Shown here: one piece after another, positions 7,532-9,635 of the stretch
Layout: each line of letters opens with the position of its first letter
Position numbering within the stretch: the first letter of the stretch is position 1
Assembly: GCA_026984275.1 (NCBI GenBank)
Contig: JALSSM010000328.1
Coordinates: 1-9,635 of the forward strand
Origin: Gammaproteobacteria bacterium
Lineage (GTDB): Bacteria; Pseudomonadota; Gammaproteobacteria; CAJXQU01
DNA: 9,635 bases
Reading direction: 5' to 3'
Translations under genes and position numbers: made by a program
Notes under the pieces: generated by a model
What the model saw: only the letters and a program-made list of their open reading frames with translations
What the model was told of the DNA's origin: nothing
Database searches by the model: none

Positions 7532-8893
7532 ATGCCTGACAAATCAATTAAATGTCCTGAATGTGGTACGGAGATCGAGATCTCGACCGTACTTTCTCAG
7601 CAGATAGAAAAAGACCTGAAAAAGGAGAACGAGCTAAGGTTACAAAAAGCATTGGCAGATGCCCGTAAAGCGTCACAGGAACAGTTTGAGCTGGAAAAAG
7701 AAACCTTGAAGCTACAGCTTGTTGAGCAAACTCAGGAACTGAAAAAAGCTAAAGAAAAAGAACTTGAGTTAAAGAAACAACAGAATGAACTCAGGAATAA
7801 GCGTGAGCAATTGGAAGAAGAAGTAGAGGCGCGCCTGAAAAAACAGGAACAAATCTTGCGCGAACAGCTTGAACTAAAGGCAAAACAGACTGTTGCTATT
7901 GAGATCAGCGATCTACAGGAACAAATTAAAGAAAAGGAATCACGTGTAGAAGAAGCACAGAAAAAGGAACTTGAGATCCGCAAACAGGCCAGATTGCTGG
8001 AAGAAAAACAAAAGAATATTGATCTGGAACTTCAGCGCAAAATTGATGAAGAACGTAAAGACATCGAAGAAAAGATCAGTAAACAGTTTGCCGATGAAGC
8101 CAACCTGAAGCTAAGAGAAAAAGAAAAGCAGATCAACGATCTTCGTAAATCGCTGGAAGAAGCACGACGAAAAAGTGAACAGGGCTCCATGGAAACACAA
8201 GGTGAAGTATTGGAACTTGATCTTGAACAACGCCTTCGAAACCAGTTTGCTCATGACGTCATCTCACCCGTGCCTAAAGGGATTAAAGGTGCCGATATAA
8301 TCCAGTCTGTAAAAGACACTTCATTGAATGATTGCGGAAAGATCATCTGGGAAGCAAAAAATACTAAAAACTGGTCACCCTTGTGGATACAAAAGCTAAA
8401 AGATGATCAAAGAGTAATAGGCGCTAATATGGCCATCCTGATTTCAGTCGCATTGCCTGAAGGGATCAAGGGTTTTGGTCTGGTTGAAGGTGTCTGGGTC
8501 TCTGATATTCATTCTTCCCTACCATTAGCCTCTGCGATCCGCGAACAACTGATCCAGGTCAACTTCGCACGAAATGCCTCACAGGGTAAAAATGAAAAAA
8601 TGGAAAGCATGTTCAACTATCTCTCCGGAGATGAGTTCAGACAACGTGTCGAAGCCATCGTCGAAACCTTCAGCAGCATGCAGGAACAACTCAACAAAGA
8701 AAGACGTGCCATGGAACGGATCTGGAAAGAGCGAGAAAAGCAGATCCAGCGAATTACGACGAATACCATCGGTATGTATGGTGACGTCAGAGGAATCATC
8801 GGTTCTTCAGTACAGTCCATCCCGGCTCTGGAGCTTGAAGATCCAGATCTGGATCACACTTTACCGCTGTTAGATGATGGATCTGACAATTAG
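7532..8893 (+). CDS. DUF2130 coiled-coil protein with a restriction-endonuclease-like core
   Basis: A 453-aa protein. Residues 6-15 (IKCPECGTEI) are a zinc-knuckle-like half with C8 and C11. Residues 20-215 are a long Glu/Lys/Gln-rich coiled coil. Residues 222-350 are the DUF2130 domain. GEVLELDLEQRL (224-235), GADIIQSV (253-260) with D255, and IIWEAKNTKNW (271-281) with E274 and K276 read as E...D...ExK, the layout of PD-(D/E)XK nucleases; I believe DUF2130 is placed near that superfamily, but this is from memory. Residues 365-411 form a second helical segment, and the tail is acidic (LELEDPDLDHTLPLLDDGSDN). The substrate and role are unknown; a DNA-processing role is inference. The start ATG has GGAAG 5 nt upstream. 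It is divergent from the membrane-protein/nfo unit, with only 71 bp between the starts, so the promoters must lie back to back. Confidence 0.9.
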   Translation: MPDKSIKCPECGTEIEISTVLSQQIEKDLKKENELRLQKALADARKASQEQFELEKETLKLQLVEQTQELKKAKEKELELKKQQNELRNKREQLEEEVEARLKKQEQILREQLELKAKQTVAIEISDLQEQIKEKESRVEEAQKKELEIRKQARLLEEKQKNIDLELQRKIDEERKDIEEKISKQFADEANLKLREKEKQINDLRKSLEEARRKSEQGSMETQGEVLELDLEQRLRNQFAHDVISPVPKGIKGADIIQSVKDTSLNDCGKIIWEAKNTKNWSPLWIQKLKDDQRVIGANMAILISVALPEGIKGFGLVEGVWVSDIHSSLPLASAIREQLIQVNFARNASQGKNEKMESMFNYLSGDEFRQRVEAIVETFSSMQEQLNKERRAMERIWKEREKQIQRITTNTIGMYGDVRGIIGSSVQSIPALELEDPDLDHTLPLLDDGSDN

Positions 8894-8921
8894 CTGTCAT
8901 ATTTCTGACTATAAGTCATTG

Positions 8922-8939
8922 TTGTAACACGATTTACAA
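8922..8939. promoter_or_regulatory. Dyad TTGTAA-N6-TTACAA, possible GacA-type or other activator site
   Basis: Perfect 6-bp arms separated by CACGAT. The TGTAA/TTACA halves recall the GacA/UvrY box upstream of rsm/csr RNA genes (TGTAAG-N6-CTTACA), but here 6 rather than 8 nt separate the TGTAA and TTACA cores, so the match is imperfect. A second small dyad, TGACT-ATA-AGTCA, lies just upstream at 8906-8918. A possible -10 (TATGCT, 8954-8959) follows, with no good -35, as expected for an activated promoter. The dyad centre would be about 35 bp before a start near 8966, closer than is usual for GacA sites. Confidence 0.4.
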
Positions 8940-8965
8940 AATATCTGACATTTTATGCTAAAGGA

Positions 8966-9118
8966 ATCCGACCAACAGACCGATACAAATTACAGCAGTG
9001 ATTGCACACGGACATGCAGCTGCTACTAACAGGTCATGGATTGACTGGCGAAAGCCCGGCCAGGGATGGCCACTCTTAAACTCGGATCTCATTAGAGATC
9101 CGAGCTTAAGTCAATTTT
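8966..9118 (+). ncRNA. Candidate CsrA/RsmA-sequestering small RNA (CsrB/RsmY/RsmZ-like)
   Basis: No coding frame is visible here. Three successive stem-loops each place an ANGGA motif in the loop. (1) AGCAG/CTGCT (8994-8998 with 9020-9024) and inner TGCA/TGCA enclose ACGGA (9008-9012). (2) GTCA-TGGAT-TGAC (9033-9045) carries ATGGA. (3) GGCCA-GGGA-TGGCC (9058-9071) contains CAGGGATG, which fits the CsrA SELEX consensus core CARGGAUG. The GGA triplets are 28 and 26 nt apart. A fourth AAGGA at 8961-8965 is at or before the expected start. A long dyad (9075-9110) then TCAATTTTCT would end the RNA at about 150 nt. Both ends are estimates. Multiple GGA loops before a terminator is the design of CsrA decoy RNAs; three loops is few for that class, and a structured 3' UTR of the DUF2130 gene is the main alternative. 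Confidence 0.45.
9075..9110 (+). terminator. Long inverted repeat, probable terminator
   Basis: CTCGGATCTC (9081-9090), loop ATTA, then GAGATCCGAG (9095-9104) is a perfect 10-bp stem. After one A/C mismatch it extends by CTTAA (9075-9079) and TTAAG (9106-9110) to 16 positions. The sequence TCAATTTTCT follows; the T-run is short and displaced, so termination may be partial. It would serve the GGA-hairpin RNA and/or the DUF2130 transcript. Confidence 0.55.
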
Positions 9119-9124
9119 CTGACG

Positions 9125-9173
9125 TCTGATTTACCAATTCACACTTTAAAACCCGCAGTCTTACGAAATCAGA
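9125..9173. repeat. Spaced 8-bp inverted repeat upstream of the sigma-54 promoter
   Basis: TCTGATTT (9125-9132) and AAATCAGA (9166-9173) are exact inverted copies separated by 33 bp, ending 45 bp before the -24 element. This is where a sigma-54 enhancer-binding protein could bind, but no specific regulator's consensus was recognised. The rest of 9111-9218 is AT-rich and holds no gene. Confidence 0.3.
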
Positions 9174-9218
9174 ACACATATCATGCTATCCATTTGATTT
9201 ATATGAAGTAATAAAAAC

Positions 9219-9234
9219 TGGCACGGTAGATGCA
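9219..9234 (+). promoter_or_regulatory. Sigma-54 (RpoN) promoter, -24/-12 element
   Basis: TGGCACGGTAGATGCA matches the consensus TGGCACG-N4-TTGCA at every fixed position except the first T of the -12 box (A here). The invariant GG (9220-9221) and GC (9232-9233) are separated by exactly 10 nt. Transcription should start about 12 nt downstream, near 9244-9246. Such promoters need an ATP-dependent enhancer-binding protein, so the downstream RNA should be tightly signal-controlled. Confidence 0.8.
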
Positions 9235-9244
9235 TTATCTATAG

Positions 9245-9322
9245 TGTAACAAGTCATCCCTGACTGTTACGCTCCTCCCTTTGGGTTTAATTTGGGCGCC
9301 TTTTATAAGGCGCCATTTTTTT
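9245..9322 (+). ncRNA. Candidate sigma-54-dependent small regulatory RNA (about 78 nt)
   Basis: Between a sigma-54 promoter and a strong terminator lie about 78 nt with no credible reading frame. The 5' stem-loop pairs GTAAC (9246-9250) with GTTAC (9266-9270), then, past a bulged A, AGTCA with TGACT (9252-9256, 9261-9265), leaving the loop TCCC. A single-stranded linker follows, with CTCCTCCC (9272-9279), which could pair with Shine-Dalgarno sequences, and a short CCC-TTT-GGG. The 3' end is a GC-rich hairpin with seven U. This stem-loop/pyrimidine-linker/terminator layout is typical of Hfq-dependent trans-acting RNAs. I could not match it to Qrr, GlmY or CrcZ. It could instead be an attenuated leader of the asparaginase-family gene, but the terminator comes before that gene with no visible antiterminator. 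Confidence 0.65.
9295..9322 (+). terminator. Rho-independent terminator
   Basis: GGCGCCTT (9295-9302), loop TTAT, AAGGCGCC (9307-9314), then A and seven T. The 8-bp perfect stem with a GC-rich base and immediate T-run is a textbook intrinsic terminator. It lies 66 bp before the asparaginase-family start and belongs to the preceding small RNA. Confidence 0.9.
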
Positions 9323-9388
9323 ATCCGCTACTTTTCATTCAATCCAATTTATGAGAAATTCCCACCCTTCTTTCCCTGGATATTAAAG

Positions 9389-9635
9389 ATGGACAAAATC
9401 AAATTCTTCATAACGGGTGGCACTATCGATAAGGTTTATAATGAACTTGATGGGAGCTTGACGTTTTCTGAAACTCATATCCCTGAAATGCTCAAACAGG
9501 CACGGTGTCATGTCGAACTTACGACAGAAACAGTGATGCTCAAAGACAGTCTGGAAATGGATGATGTTGATCGAGAATTAATCTCCGATAAATGCAGTTC
9601 CTGCGAAGCATCACAGATTATCATTTCACATGGAA
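9389..9635 (+). CDS. Asparaginase-family protein, partial (N-terminal 82 residues)
   Basis: ATG at 9389 opens a frame that continues past the right edge. The start MDKIKFFITGGTIDKVYNELDG has the asparaginase signature GGTID with T12 in the position of the nucleophilic threonine. THIPEMLKQARC, VMLKDSLEMDDVDRELI and IIISHG at the edge (expected to continue into the HGTDT motif) fit the short asparaginase-like proteins of gammaproteobacteria, which are about half the length of classical L-asparaginase; the total length cannot be checked here. Catalytic activity of such short forms is uncertain. The ribosome binding site is weak (GGA 8 nt upstream). No specific promoter was identified between the terminator and the start. 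Confidence 0.85.
   Translation, partial: MDKIKFFITGGTIDKVYNELDGSLTFSETHIPEMLKQARCHVELTTETVMLKDSLEMDDVDRELISDKCSSCEASQIIISHG

Noticed and set aside
9246..9270. CsrA site AGTCAGGGATGACT on the minus strand of the second RNA
   Set aside because: The promoter and terminator both point to plus-strand transcription; no minus-strand promoter was seen. It is simply the complement of the plus-strand loop.
9245..9322. Identity as Qrr, GlmY/GlmZ or CrcZ
   Set aside because: It shares sigma-54 dependence only; I see no Qrr core, no GlmY/Z-like arms and no repeated Crc/Hfq AANAANAA motifs.
1..9635. CRISPR array or insertion sequence
   Set aside because: No regularly spaced direct repeats, transposase frames or terminal inverted repeats with target duplications were found.

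Overview
The window looks like chromosomal DNA of a gammaproteobacterium of fairly low GC (about 43% by eye). RNase R, DNase IV and tRNA-Leu(CAG) resemble gammaproteobacterial versions, a sigma-54 promoter is present, and one stretch looks like a GacA/CsrB-type RNA locus. A Methylophaga- or Oceanospirillales-like host would fit, but the genus cannot be fixed from this sequence.

Layout. Positions 1-1539 (minus) hold two TIR-domain genes: a 311-aa TIR protein with a beta-rich C-terminal domain, then a second TIR protein that runs off the left edge. Positions 1710-4550 (minus) hold rnr (RNase R) followed 27 bp later by a small PAPS-type sulfotransferase. This is a housekeeping gene followed by accessory genes. 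Positions 4658-4744 (plus) are tRNA-Leu(CAG). Positions 4863-5459 (plus) encode an unrecognised two-helix membrane protein with a probable TTG start. Positions 5483-7460 (minus) form a tight three-gene unit: a four-helix membrane protein, a Yip1-family membrane protein, and nfo (endonuclease IV). Divergent from it, 7532-8893 (plus) encodes a coiled-coil DUF2130 protein with a nuclease-like core. Position 9389 to the right edge is the start of a short asparaginase-family protein.

The most interesting part is the 495-bp non-coding stretch 8894-9388, which appears to carry two small-RNA loci in tandem on the plus strand. The first (about 8966-9118) has three stem-loops presenting GGA in their loops, a long terminator-like dyad and an upstream TTGTAA-N6-TTACAA dyad, as in CsrB/RsmY/RsmZ decoy RNAs. 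The second (about 9245-9322) has a near-consensus sigma-54 -24/-12 element, one stem-loop, a pyrimidine-rich CTCCTCCC linker and a textbook Rho-independent terminator. The loop of the second RNA (CATCCCTG) is an exact complement of the CsrA-type loop (CAGGGATG) in the first, so the two RNAs could interact.

Across the whole window GATC occurs about 110 times by my manual count, roughly three times the expectation from base composition. No mobile element, integrase or CRISPR array is visible.
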